Of a stretch of 64,000 nt of DNA, positions 9,138-17,439 are shown in pieces. Position numbers and translations under genes: made by a program. Positions within the stretch are counted from its first letter, which is position 1; every line of letters begins with the position of its first letter. The DNA lies in NCBI GenBank assembly GCA_964603125.1, contig CAZRUA010000002.1, positions 56,424 through 120,423 of the forward strand, written 5' to 3'. Origin of the DNA: CAZRUA01 sp964603125. Lineage in GTDB: Bacteria > Bacteroidota > Bacteroidia > B-17B0 > Aurantibacillaceae. A model generated the notes under the pieces. The model did no database searches, had not been told where the DNA came from, and worked only from the letters and a program-made list of their open reading frames with translations.

Positions 9138-9947
9138 ATGAGGCAAACTAAATATTTTATTCTGGGATTTATTTTTCTGGCTTGTAATTCAGGGAAAGTT
9201 AAGGATGCAATTGTCGGCAATATTAATTGTGTTTCGAAAGAATCAAAGCCATGCGATTTGGATTTATATCTGAGAAATAAAGTGAATTTAGATTCTCTTA
9301 TCGCTTCGATTACAAATCAAGAATCGGTAGCTGAAGTTAAGAAATTACAAGAAAGACCTAATAAAAATTACGATGGTTATGTTTATTATAACGAGACAGA
9401 CACCTTTGAGATTAAATGTGATGAATATTCATCTTCCCCTCATAAAACTTATTTTATTGATGGTGAAACCGCAATAAATTTATGTAAAGTAAGATTAAAA
9501 AATTACCATTCTTCAAGTCTTATTAATTACAATAAGGGATTAGATAGAATTTTGGGATTACTCGAGCCAAGAATTATAACAGTTTGTGGTTTAAAGTTTC
9601 TTTATTGCAGAGTTTATTTTGTATCCAACGGAAGTGATTTCGAGAACAGTTTATTTTTATTGTATGATCTGAAAAGAAAGAGGATGACATTAACGGGAAA
9701 CAAGGGCGTAAATTTTAAAGGGTTTTTACTTTCGGATTTCAATAATGATAATAAGCCTGAGCTTTTGGTTATTGACCAAACAAAACCTAAACAAATAGAT
9801 GGTTTAAACATATATAAATCAAAAATTAAAATGTCATGCTTTAGTTATAACAATGGAGATTTTGTTGTACTGAAAAAGAAAGGTCTCGACTTAATTATTA
9901 ATGCTTTTTTTGAAACAAATAGTAATAGAAAGTTTTATTCATTATAA
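9138..9947 (+). CDS. Putative lipoprotein, unknown function
   Basis: A 269-residue protein with a lipoprotein signal peptide ending FLAC (Cys16). One loop near residues 200-209 (SDFNNDNKPELLV) resembles the Asp-rich FG-GAP loop of the gene before it, so the two may be distant relatives or act together. It follows that gene by 29 nt on the same strand. No enzyme motif was seen. It ends convergently with the next gene, 20 nt away. Confidence 0.65.
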   Translation: MRQTKYFILGFIFLACNSGKVKDAIVGNINCVSKESKPCDLDLYLRNKVNLDSLIASITNQESVAEVKKLQERPNKNYDGYVYYNETDTFEIKCDEYSSSPHKTYFIDGETAINLCKVRLKNYHSSSLINYNKGLDRILGLLEPRIITVCGLKFLYCRVYFVSNGSDFENSLFLLYDLKRKRMTLTGNKGVNFKGFLLSDFNNDNKPELLVIDQTKPKQIDGLNIYKSKIKMSCFSYNNGDFVVLKKKGLDLIINAFFETNSNRKFYSL

Positions 9948-9967
9948 ACCAAATAGATAGTTCAAAG

Positions 9968-10831
9968 TTAAAGTGTATTTATATCTAATGCTTTAAAAAT
10001 TAGTTGGTAAACAACTAAATTATCAATAAGAGCATTTTGTTTTATATCACTCAGATAGATTGAGTTTATGGATACATTAAAGGTTAAAATAAATTTAGTA
10101 ATGTCTTCCTGTAATCTTATTAAGTTTGTAACTAAGTCGTCTGATATTAAGGGGTTTGAAGCCTTTCTTTTAATTACTAATTGAACAAAATTGTGAATAG
10201 AATTTTTATCTAAGGTATTAGTACTTTGTGCAATAATTTGTTGTAGAATATTTTTAATTTCTGCACGAAGCTCTTTCCAATGAATGGATTTTTGGTACTC
10301 ATATAATTCGTCACTGATATTTTTTAATTGCTCAATAATAAAATCAGGTTTGTATTCTTCTGATTTTACTAGTTCAGCTAGTTGTTTATTTGTGTGCATG
10401 TAATAATCTAAATTTAATCGACTTACCTTAAAATCATGCTCATTTAATGATTGAAAAATAGATTGTAATGATGTGTTAGAAAGTTCAAAATTAGTTTTGC
10501 ATTGCTGCATGTGCAGGTAAATATTGGATTCGTAATTTGCTGAAGTTATTATGGCATTTAAAGATTCTAAGGAACTTAAAATATTGTTTGCTTTTTCAAT
10601 TATGGCTTTCCAAAGTTTAAGTGTATTTCGAAACTCTTTTTCAAAGCTGGAAAATTTTACAGATACGTCATTTATCCTGTTTTCTAGTATGGGTAATATA
10701 AATGGAATGCCATCATTCTGATATTCAACTGCCTTAGAGCCAGAGTAAAAATCAAGGATTTCGCTAATTGCCTCAGGGGAATGAATGTTTTGAGTTAATT
10801 CAGATAGTAAAAAAGGAGTGTTTGGTTTCAT
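9968..10831 (-). CDS. Hypothetical helical protein
   Basis: I do not recognise this protein. It is almost wholly alpha-helical with heptad-like leucine and isoleucine spacing (for example FEKEFRNTLKLWKAIIEKAN), and has no signal peptide if it starts at the ATG chosen here (MKPNTPFLLSEL). A longer reading from 10885 adds 18 hydrophobic residues lacking the basic start of a signal peptide, so I prefer the shorter form of about 287 residues. It stands alone between a convergent lipoprotein gene and the divergent fic gene. Confidence 0.6.
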   Translation of the reverse strand: MKPNTPFLLSELTQNIHSPEAISEILDFYSGSKAVEYQNDGIPFILPILENRINDVSVKFSSFEKEFRNTLKLWKAIIEKANNILSSLESLNAIITSANYESNIYLHMQQCKTNFELSNTSLQSIFQSLNEHDFKVSRLNLDYYMHTNKQLAELVKSEEYKPDFIIEQLKNISDELYEYQKSIHWKELRAEIKNILQQIIAQSTNTLDKNSIHNFVQLVIKRKASNPLISDDLVTNLIRLQEDITKFILTFNVSINSIYLSDIKQNALIDNLVVYQLIFKALDINTL

Positions 10832-11100
10832 TATATCTAGGTTTAATGGGCAAGATAAATATAACAAGATGATACCATTTACCAACTATTTTTTTAACTA
10901 ACTTACACTTATGTCCTGATTAATTTTAATAGCGCTTGTATTCACACCTTTTCTATCGAGAGGAGTATTATTATGTTTCTGATTCCATTATGTAGGCAAG
11001 TTAATTTTTTTCTTTATTTTTTACTTTAATTATTACGAAAACAATTAAACACCAGATTTTCAGTTTTTCAAGGTTTGAGCCACCGGTTGTACTTAATTCA

Positions 11101-11199
11101 ATGCCAAAATTTGAATAAACATTAAAAAAAGGATATTTTGATGTTTGTGTCTAAAATTTCCCTAAATTTGATGTCAGAACTCGACTAAACATCGAAAAA
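11101..11199 (+). repeat. 29-nt direct repeats flanking the fic promoter
   Basis: Copy 1 (11101-11129, ATGCCAAAATTTGAATAAAC...) and copy 2 (11171-11199, ATGTCAGAACTCGACTAAAC...) match at 22 of 29 positions, and six of the seven differences are transitions. Their starts are exactly 70 bp apart. Each copy ends in AAACAT followed by an A-rich tail. They sit just upstream of the -33 box and just downstream of the -7 box of the candidate fic promoter, as expected of paired operators. Confidence 0.55.
11137..11170 (+). promoter_or_regulatory. Candidate fic promoter
   Basis: TTTG at 11137-11140, a 22-nt spacer, then TAAATTTG at 11163-11170, matching the Bacteroidota TTTG / TAnnTTTG pattern. The predicted start of transcription falls inside repeat copy 2, about 35 nt before the fic ATG. 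Confidence 0.55.
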
Positions 11200-11210
11200 T
11201 TAAAAATTCA

Positions 11211-12341
11211 ATGTCTAAATTATTGTATCACATTAACCCAAACCGTAATATTCCATGGAATGACTTACCTGCTTTACCCATTCATGAGGATTTGTATCGT
11301 ACAACTGATATTATGGAAAAACTTGGGGAAGCAAAGGCAGCTATCGCCAGATTGCAAGGGCGAAGTGTTATTATACCCAATCAAGGTTTGCTCATTAATA
11401 CAATTAGTTTGCAAGAGGCAAAGGCATCAAGTGAAATTGAAAATATTTTTACTACCGATGATGAATTGTATAGGGCATACAGCGAAAAGGATCTAGAATT
11501 AAAAGGCAGTGCAAAAGAAGTATTGCGAGCGCGTGAAGCTTTGTGGATGGGTTTTTCATATTTGAAAACACAAGATGCTTTTAATTTGGATTACTTTATT
11601 CAAATTTTTCAGGAAATAAAACAAACAAAAGATGGGATACGCCCTGATTTTGTTAATACAAGTATAAAGCAAGGTGGCACCGGTACAAATGCCGGGCAGG
11701 TTATTTACACTCCACCTCGTGGTGTAGAAATTCTAAATCAAAAAATGGCAAACCTGATTGATTTTGTGAATGATGATGAGAAGTATAAAATGGATCATTT
11801 ACTAAAAATGGCCATTGCGCATTATCAATTTGAAGCAATACATCCTTTCCGCGACGGTAATGGACGAACAGGACGTATTTTTAATATTCATTATCTAACA
11901 CAAAAAGGCTTGTTAGATTTTCCAATATTGTTTATGAGTCGTTTTGTTATGGATAATAAGGATGATTATTATTCGGGCCTAATGGGCATTACGCAGCGCG
12001 GCGATTGGAAAACATGGTTGCTATATATGCTCAAAGCTGTTGAAGTTACTTCGAATCTAACTTACCATAAAATTAATGATATTGTTTCAGCAAAGGATTC
12101 TATTTTACACTACATAAAAAATAACGCAAAAAAAATACAGAAGGCTGAGCAATTGGTTGATTTTATTTTTACCCAACCTTACACAAAAGTAAAACACTTA
12201 CAAATGGCAAAATTGTATTCGGAAGGAACGGCACGTGATTACCTTAATAAATTAAGCGATATGCAAATCATGGAAAAACGTACCTTTGAAGGACACCACT
12301 ATTACTTGAATTTAGAATTGTATCGAATTTTGTCAGAATAA
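11211..12341 (+). CDS. Fic family protein (probable AMP-transferase, class II)
   Basis: Fic enzymes usually transfer AMP from ATP to hydroxyl side chains of target proteins. The catalytic motif HPFRDGNGRTGR is complete at 211-222, with His211 as the catalytic base. The N-terminal domain carries SSEIEN (residues 73-78), fitting the inhibitory (S/T)xxxE(G/N) helix with Glu77 in the inhibitory place, so this is a self-inhibited class II Fic. The last ~90 residues look like a winged-helix domain (YTKVKHLQMAKLYSEGTARDYLNKL), typical of stand-alone Fic proteins that bind DNA. The length of 376 residues is usual. A small secreted-protein gene follows 10 nt downstream. No antitoxin gene is seen. Confidence 0.93.
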   Translation: MSKLLYHINPNRNIPWNDLPALPIHEDLYRTTDIMEKLGEAKAAIARLQGRSVIIPNQGLLINTISLQEAKASSEIENIFTTDDELYRAYSEKDLELKGSAKEVLRAREALWMGFSYLKTQDAFNLDYFIQIFQEIKQTKDGIRPDFVNTSIKQGGTGTNAGQVIYTPPRGVEILNQKMANLIDFVNDDEKYKMDHLLKMAIAHYQFEAIHPFRDGNGRTGRIFNIHYLTQKGLLDFPILFMSRFVMDNKDDYYSGLMGITQRGDWKTWLLYMLKAVEVTSNLTYHKINDIVSAKDSILHYIKNNAKKIQKAEQLVDFIFTQPYTKVKHLQMAKLYSEGTARDYLNKLSDMQIMEKRTFEGHHYYLNLELYRILSE

Positions 12342-12351
12342 ATTTATTTAA

Positions 12352-12942
12352 ATGAAGTACAGAACATTAACACTGCTAATTTTTCCTTTCATTGTAGTAA
12401 GCAAACTGCAGGCTCAAGTTTCTTTAAACCTTGATTCAAGCATTTGTGTTAATTTACCTAATAAGGATTCAGCAGCTTTCAAAGCAATATATAAATACAT
12501 TGTTGGTAGTAATTTATATAACAGACTTGATTCGTTGAAATATCAAGAAGTGTATATCGAAGCAAAGAAAGTAGATACTAGCTTTAGTTTGCAGGAGTAT
12601 TATTTTGTTTCCGATTCTATTTATCCTAAGCATGTTTATTATAATGCTTATGTATTCACAGATACTTATTTTGCAAAAACACATGATAAAAGGTCGATGA
12701 AAAAAAGATACTCTAATTTCGATTTGTTTCAAGAGTATGACTATGATAAGATTCAGGTGGTGCGCCATGGATGTATTCGATTTAGAAAGAGTAATTACAA
12801 GAATTTCCGAATGAAGGAGTTAAAAAGCACTTCTGCAATTCTAGTTAGTATTACACCATCATCAAATAGCGTAAAAATTTCTTTTCAAAGTCCGCCTAAA
12901 CACCCGCGTTTTAGGATGAAATTTATTAGTGGTGGATTTTAG
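12352..12942 (+). CDS. Hypothetical exported protein
   Basis: A 196-residue protein with a clear N-terminal signal peptide (KYRTLTLLIFPFIVV, cleavage probably after QAQ near residue 22) and no lipobox Cys. The rest is mixed, with a Lys/Arg-rich second half. I do not recognise the family. It starts 10 nt after fic and may be co-transcribed with it, but nothing in it suggests a functional link. Confidence 0.6.
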   Translation: MKYRTLTLLIFPFIVVSKLQAQVSLNLDSSICVNLPNKDSAAFKAIYKYIVGSNLYNRLDSLKYQEVYIEAKKVDTSFSLQEYYFVSDSIYPKHVYYNAYVFTDTYFAKTHDKRSMKKRYSNFDLFQEYDYDKIQVVRHGCIRFRKSNYKNFRMKELKSTSAILVSITPSSNSVKISFQSPPKHPRFRMKFISGGF

Positions 12943-12972
12943 TTGTAATATCAAATCTCAAATTTTTTTCTG

Positions 12973-12980
12973 TATCTTTG
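12973..12980 (+). promoter_or_regulatory. Candidate -7 element of prfB, almost abutting the start codon
   Basis: TATCTTTG matches TAnnTTTG exactly. Only four bases separate it from the prfB ATG at 12985, so transcription would begin at or very near the start codon. No -33 TTTG is present at normal spacing. Confidence 0.45.
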
Positions 12981-12984
12981 CTTC

Positions 12985-14080
12985 ATGTTTACAACAGACC
13001 AATTAAAAGACATTAGTGAGCGCCACCACGCACTGAGGGGGTTTCTTTGACGTAGATAACAAACTACGACAAATTGCCGAAGAGGAAGAGAAAACTCAAG
13101 ACCCAAAATTTTGGGACGACCCTAAAAAAGCAGAAGTATTATTAAAAGAAATTAAAGTCAAGAAAACTTGGACAGACGCTTACGCTGATTTAACGCGTGC
13201 TATGGACGATTTAATGACCCTGCGCGATTTTTATAAATCGGGCGATGCTACTGCGGAAGAAACACAAGAACAGTTCGATATTGCTTTTAAAAAGCTTGAA
13301 GAGCTTGAATTCAAAAACATGCTTAGTGGTAAAGAAGATTTACTAAGCTGTGTTATTGAGATTAATGCTGGTGCTGGCGGAACAGAAAGTTGTGATTGGG
13401 CAGAAATGCTCATGCGCATGTATAAAATGTGGGGCGATAAAAATGGATTTAAAGTAAGCGAAGTTGATTTGCAAAATGGTGATGCTGCTGGAATAAAATC
13501 ATGTACGTTACAGTTTGATGGAGATTATGCCTATGGGTATTTAAAAGGCGAAAATGGTGTTCATCGCTTGGTGCGTATTTCGCCATTTGATGCCAATGCA
13601 AAACGTCACACAAGTTTTGCTAGTGTTTATGCTTATCCATTAATTGATGATACCATTGAAATTGAAGTAAAGGATGCAGATATTGAATGGGAAACATTTA
13701 GAGCTGGCGGTGCTGGTGGACAAAATGTAAACAAGGTAGAAACCGCTGTACGTTTGTATCATAAACCATCTGGAATTATTATTAAAAACCAAGAAGGTCG
13801 CTCACAATTAGGCAATAAGGAGAATGCAATGAAGTTGTTAAAATCTCAATTGTACGAAATTGAAATGCGTAAACGCATGGAAGCTACAGCTGCAATTGAA
13901 GGAAGCAAAAAGAAGATCGAGTGGGGTTCACAAATTCGTAATTATGTTTTTCATCCTTACAAATTAGTCAAAGATATTCGCACGGATTACGAAACAAGCG
14001 ATGTGCAAGGAGTAATGGACGGTAATTTAGACGGTTTTATAAAGGCCTTTTTAATGGAGTATGGAAGCAATGTGAAGTAA
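12985..14080 (+). CDS. prfB: Peptide chain release factor 2 (programmed +1 frameshift)
   Basis: RF2 reads UGA and UAA and triggers peptide release. Translation starts at ATG 12985 (MFTTDQLKDISERHHALRGFL), meets TGA at 13048-13050 after 21 codons, and must slip +1 at CTT-T to continue with GAC at 13049 in the frame that runs to the TAA at 14078. The joined product is 364 residues, the normal RF2 length. The GGQ motif appears in RAGGAGGQNVNKVETAVR (peptidyl-transfer loop). An ORF caller without frameshift logic would report only 13202-14080 or similar and lose the N-terminal ~70 residues. It converges with the next gene, 15 nt away. Confidence 0.96.
13036..13051 (+). promoter_or_regulatory. prfB: prfB programmed frameshift site
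   Basis: The sequence AGGGGGTTTCTTTGAC holds a Shine-Dalgarno-like AGGGGG, three bases of spacer, the slippery CTT codon, the in-frame stop TGA and a following C, the poor termination context. This is the classic autoregulatory site: low RF2 leaves the ribosome paused at UGA and favours the shift. The frame after the shift joins the main RF2 frame exactly. Confidence 0.96.
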
Positions 14081-14095
14081 AACGAAAGCACTTTA

Positions 14096-15067
14096 TTAAT
14101 GAAAATGTTTAAATTTTTTCTTCATTTCTTCAGCTGTATAATTTTCAATAGTCACTTGGTTTTTAAATTGTCTTAAGTTTACATTTTCAATCAAGTGTGT
14201 TTTTGGGTGTGTTAAATCAATAAAGAATAAATCGGCATAAGTTCCATTATAGTATTTTCCGTCTAAAGTATCTTGTTCGTAATCCCAAAACCCTTCACTT
14301 TCAATCCTTCCAGATGTTATAATAATTAAAGGATAATATTTGGCGGAAAAGTAGATTGGTTTTTTTAAGGTGTCATTCGTGTTGTAAATGTATTTAGTTG
14401 TTGTTTCCACGGAGTCTTTACTATAATAATTTAATTCGAATAAATTCATTCGACTCTTTGAAAATTCAAAATTTAGTTTTTTACTAGATGCTTTTATCCG
14501 CAGAGAGTCTTCGAAGTATACTTCAAATGTATCTAAATCTTTACGACCGAGTTCTTTTGCGATTTCATATCTGGTAGGTACATAGCCTTTGTAAACATTA
14601 TTTTGAAAGCCAATATTCTTAATCATCCATTTAAGGTATGAATCCATTAAATTATCATTAATGTAGTTTTGCATTGAGTAATACAAGCCATCAAAATAAT
14701 GATACTCACATCTGTATTGATTAAATAAAACAAAGTCCTGAGACGTTATGCCTTCATAAGGATAAAGCATATGTTTACTTTCTGTGTAATCTTTGGCGTG
14801 GAGTTTAGCATTTCCATTAAAGTAATGGATTGCTGTGAGTTCAAAGGAGTAAAGGTTGAAAATGAATATTGGATTAAGTAATAAGTAAATCCATCTATAT
14901 TTAACTTTAGTAAATAGTAGAACTATTGTAAATATAATTACAGCAATTTCAAGAAATAAGCATATGTAAAGCATGACAAGTAAGAAAAAACTGGGGCAAG
15001 GAATAAATATTACAATGTATGTTATAACAAGTAAGCACCATGATATAATTCCTAAGGCTATTTTCAT
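14096..15067 (-). CDS. Hypothetical membrane protein
   Basis: A 323-residue protein with three hydrophobic segments in the first ~80 residues (about 4-23, 27-52 and 60-80) followed by a ~240-residue soluble part rich in Tyr, Asp and Lys. I do not recognise the family. It starts 8 nt after the stop of the beta-repeat protein gene, so the two form an operon. The soluble domain has no enzyme signature I can see. Confidence 0.6.
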   Translation of the reverse strand: MKIALGIISWCLLVITYIVIFIPCPSFFLLVMLYICLFLEIAVIIFTIVLLFTKVKYRWIYLLLNPIFIFNLYSFELTAIHYFNGNAKLHAKDYTESKHMLYPYEGITSQDFVLFNQYRCEYHYFDGLYYSMQNYINDNLMDSYLKWMIKNIGFQNNVYKGYVPTRYEIAKELGRKDLDTFEVYFEDSLRIKASSKKLNFEFSKSRMNLFELNYYSKDSVETTTKYIYNTNDTLKKPIYFSAKYYPLIIITSGRIESEGFWDYEQDTLDGKYYNGTYADLFFIDLTHPKTHLIENVNLRQFKNQVTIENYTAEEMKKKFKHFH

Positions 15068-15075
15068 TCTTTATT

Positions 15076-15879
15076 TTATCTAATTAAGGTAAGTATAACC
15101 CATAATTTTGGAGGCTCTTCAAAGTAATAAAGTGCCTCGCCCCAACTATCTTTTATTTTTAATGTGTTTCCTTCAATATAATAGGCTGCATCACCAAAAC
15201 TATCCTTGTATCTCAGTGTGTTCCCGTCTAAATAGTAGGCTTTGTCTCCATTTTTATCTTTTAATCTTACAGTATTTCCTTCTATGTAAAAAACACTTTC
15301 ACCCAATTTGTTTTTTTGTTTCACCTGATTCGTTTCAATATCAAAAAAGTAAAGAGCTTCGGAAGGGTTTTTTACAGAAAAAATTTGGTTATCTTTTAGC
15401 GTAAATTCAATTTTCCCATAGGTGTCTTTAACTTTTATATTTTGCGACTTTGTAAAATTACCGCAAATAGCAATAATCATCCACATTTTAGGAGCTTCTT
15501 CAAAATAAAATAATTCTTCTCCCCATTTATCTTTTACCTTTATTGTATGCCCGTCTATATAATAAGCTGCATCTCCCCATTTATCTTTAAGTTTTATAGT
15601 GTTGCCATCAATAAAATATAAATCATCTCCCCATTTATCTTTAGTTTTTATTTTATTACCATCAATGTAAAATAAATTTTCGCCCCATTTATCTTTTTTC
15701 TTGATTAGGTTATTTTCTATTTCAAAATAGTATTGTGCTTCACCCCATGAGTCCTTTAAAAGTATTTGATTTTCTTTAACGAAATATAAGTCTTCACCCC
15801 ACTTATCTTTGCGTTTTATTTTTTGTGCAATTAGAATATTGCAAAGAATGACCGAGAATAATAGCAGTTTTAGTTTCAT
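15076..15879 (-). CDS. Secreted beta-repeat protein (twelve 18-residue units in two domains)
   Basis: After a signal peptide (residues 1-19) the whole chain is built of a repeated unit of about 18 residues with consensus KDKWGDxLYYIDGNTIKL, starting at Lys24. Six units end in the hydrophobic cap EEAPKMWMIIAICG. A short linker follows, then six more diverged units end in the matching cap EEPPKLWVILTLI. So the protein is an internal duplication of a six-unit domain. The pattern (short strand, turn with DGN or EGN, short strand, final W-V-I cap) resembles the five-fold beta-flower proteins annotated in Bacteroidota, though with one more unit per domain. The fold assignment is inference; the repeats are plain in the sequence. 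Confidence 0.75.
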   Translation of the reverse strand: MKLKLLLFSVILCNILIAQKIKRKDKWGEDLYFVKENQILLKDSWGEAQYYFEIENNLIKKKDKWGENLFYIDGNKIKTKDKWGDDLYFIDGNTIKLKDKWGDAAYYIDGHTIKVKDKWGEELFYFEEAPKMWMIIAICGNFTKSQNIKVKDTYGKIEFTLKDNQIFSVKNPSEALYFFDIETNQVKQKNKLGESVFYIEGNTVRLKDKNGDKAYYLDGNTLRYKDSFGDAAYYIEGNTLKIKDSWGEALYYFEEPPKLWVILTLIR

Positions 15880-16022
15880 TGGAATAATATTTAACCTTTT
15901 TAAACTATCAATAATTAAACCAATTTAAATAATTTAAATTTCCTGTTGGAAGTTTTGAATGAACGATGATATATGTCTAACGAAAGTTGTGAAATATCAT
16001 TTAAGCGTAAAATGAGTTGAGT

Positions 16023-16916
16023 TTAATATCTCAAAGCACTTCCGTTTTCACCTACTTTCAAACAGGCGTTTTTTCCTAAATACAAAGCTAAATTTCGCTC
16101 AATATGTCCCGCTGGGAAATTAAAGGAAACGGGGTATTTGTACTCTTTTACTGCATCAAAAATAATTTCTTCGGCGTTTTTTCCGTAAGGCACTGCATTA
16201 TCTTTCATATCGCTCATGCCGCCTACCACCAAACCTCTTAGTTGAGATAGTTTACCGCTGCGTTTTAATTGCAACATCATTCTATCAATGTGATAAAGTT
16301 GTTCATCTAAGTCTTCTAAAAACAAAATTTTATCTTTTAAATAGATGTCACTTTTGCTTCCACTCAAGGCATAAATCAAACTGAGATTTCCTCCGCAAAT
16401 AATTCCTTTGCATTCTCCCTGTCGGTTGTTTTTATGGTGTTCAAAAGAGTATTCTTTTAAATTACCAAATAAAGCATCAATAAGGCTTTGTGTAGCTTCG
16501 TGGTTTTTTAAAAAACTAAATAACATGGTGGCATGCAAAGTACTTACCTTGCAATTTTGCCAAATATGATTGTGCAGAACTGTAATGTCGCTAAATCCAA
16601 CAATCCATTTTGGATTGCTAACAAAGGGTTTGAAGTTAATTTTATCAATAATGCGCATTGTTCCATAGCCACCGCGAGCAAAAATTATTGCTTTGATGTT
16701 TTTATCGTCAATTGCCCATTGCAAGTCAGCAGCTCTCTGTTCGTCAGTACCCGCAAATTGGTTGTCAACCGAAAAAATGTTTTTCCCTAAAACAGGTGTT
16801 AAACCAGCATCTTCAAGTATTTTAATTGCTTCAGCAATTTCTTCCATCACCACTTTTCGGGCTGATGCAATTAAGGCTACTTTATCTCCCTTTTTTAAGT
16901 ATTCTGGTGTTATCAT
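16023..16916 (-). CDS. LD-carboxypeptidase (peptidase family S66)
   Basis: Cytoplasmic serine peptidase that cuts the L,D bond of recycled murein tetrapeptides; MccF-type relatives also cleave microcin C. The family triad can be placed: nucleophile Ser109 in VGFSDITVLH, Glu201 in LFLEDLDEQLYHIDRM, and His271 in FPAGHIERN. The ARGGYGTMR motif (80-88) is also typical. The length of 297 residues is normal and there is no signal peptide. Its start lies 2 nt after the stop of the preceding small gene, indicating an operon. LdcA-type murein recycling is the likelier role. Confidence 0.93.
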   Translation of the reverse strand: MITPEYLKKGDKVALIASARKVVMEEIAEAIKILEDAGLTPVLGKNIFSVDNQFAGTDEQRAADLQWAIDDKNIKAIIFARGGYGTMRIIDKINFKPFVSNPKWIVGFSDITVLHNHIWQNCKVSTLHATMLFSFLKNHEATQSLIDALFGNLKEYSFEHHKNNRQGECKGIICGGNLSLIYALSGSKSDIYLKDKILFLEDLDEQLYHIDRMMLQLKRSGKLSQLRGLVVGGMSDMKDNAVPYGKNAEEIIFDAVKEYKYPVSFNFPAGHIERNLALYLGKNACLKVGENGSALRY

Positions 16917-16918
16917 GT

Positions 16919-17371
16919 TTAGTTGTTGTTTCTGCGCTTAAATTTCAATACTTTTTCTAATTTGTTTTGTTCTATAACATAGCCATAATGAAAAACTTCT
17001 TTTTCAAGTTGGTTGATGTTTACTGCGAATTTATTTTGATTAATTACCCAAATACCAATTAAACAAATTCTTTTTTCTGCCTGAAAAATGCTAATTGAGT
17101 AATCTGGAGTTACACCAATCTCTTCTACTTTAAAACCACTGCTTTCAAAAGTCAAATTGCTGAGAGAATTAATTTCTTCTTTGCTTAAATTTTCTGTTTC
17201 TCCTGATTTCCAGCCTTGTTTTATACTAAGATTGGTTGAAGTTATGAGAAATTGAAATGGTTGCAGAGACACGTTTTTATTTTGAAAAGATGTTAAAAGA
17301 ATGACACAATAAATGGCAATTATTATTTTTGAAGCTTTACTATGATTGATATTCTTAATAAACATATCCAT
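16919..17371 (-). CDS. Hypothetical small exported or membrane-anchored protein
   Basis: A 150-residue protein with a hydrophobic segment near residues 15-29 (KIIIAIYCVILLTSF) after a basic start, so it is exported or anchored by its N-terminus. The remainder has no recognised motif. It is the first gene of a two-gene unit with the LD-carboxypeptidase, 2 nt upstream, which hints at a role in the envelope. Its ATG is divergent from metG. Confidence 0.55.
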   Translation of the reverse strand: MDMFIKNINHSKASKIIIAIYCVILLTSFQNKNVSLQPFQFLITSTNLSIKQGWKSGETENLSKEEINSLSNLTFESSGFKVEEIGVTPDYSISIFQAEKRICLIGIWVINQNKFAVNINQLEKEVFHYGYVIEQNKLEKVLKFKRRNNN

Positions 17372-17390
17372 TAATTACCTGCTATTGTTA

Positions 17391-17398
17391 TCTTTGTA
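17391..17398 (+). promoter_or_regulatory. Candidate -7 element for metG
   Basis: TATCTTTG matches TAnnTTTG, 41 nt before the metG ATG. The -33 region is not distinctive. Confidence 0.45.
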
Positions 17399-17439
17399 CG
17401 AATTTAAAATTTAATACAACCCAACTCAAATCAATTTTT

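Larger units (their letters stand above)
10886..11210. other. Intergenic region between hypothetical gene and fic
   Basis: This 325-nt gap contains no convincing gene. Its right end, 11101-11210, holds a promoter bracketed by two copies of a 29-nt repeat, described separately. In the left two thirds I see only AT-rich sequence. Confidence 0.6.

Noticed and set aside
13202..14080. A separate short RF2-like gene starting at an internal ATG
   Set aside because: The frame continues upstream to GAC 13049 and joins the 21-codon leader through a perfect frameshift site, so this is the second part of prfB.
15076..15879. Pseudogene or assembly artefact from repeated KDKWG units
   Set aside because: The frame is open across all twelve units, both domain caps are present, and the units differ at the DNA level, so the repeats are real protein structure.
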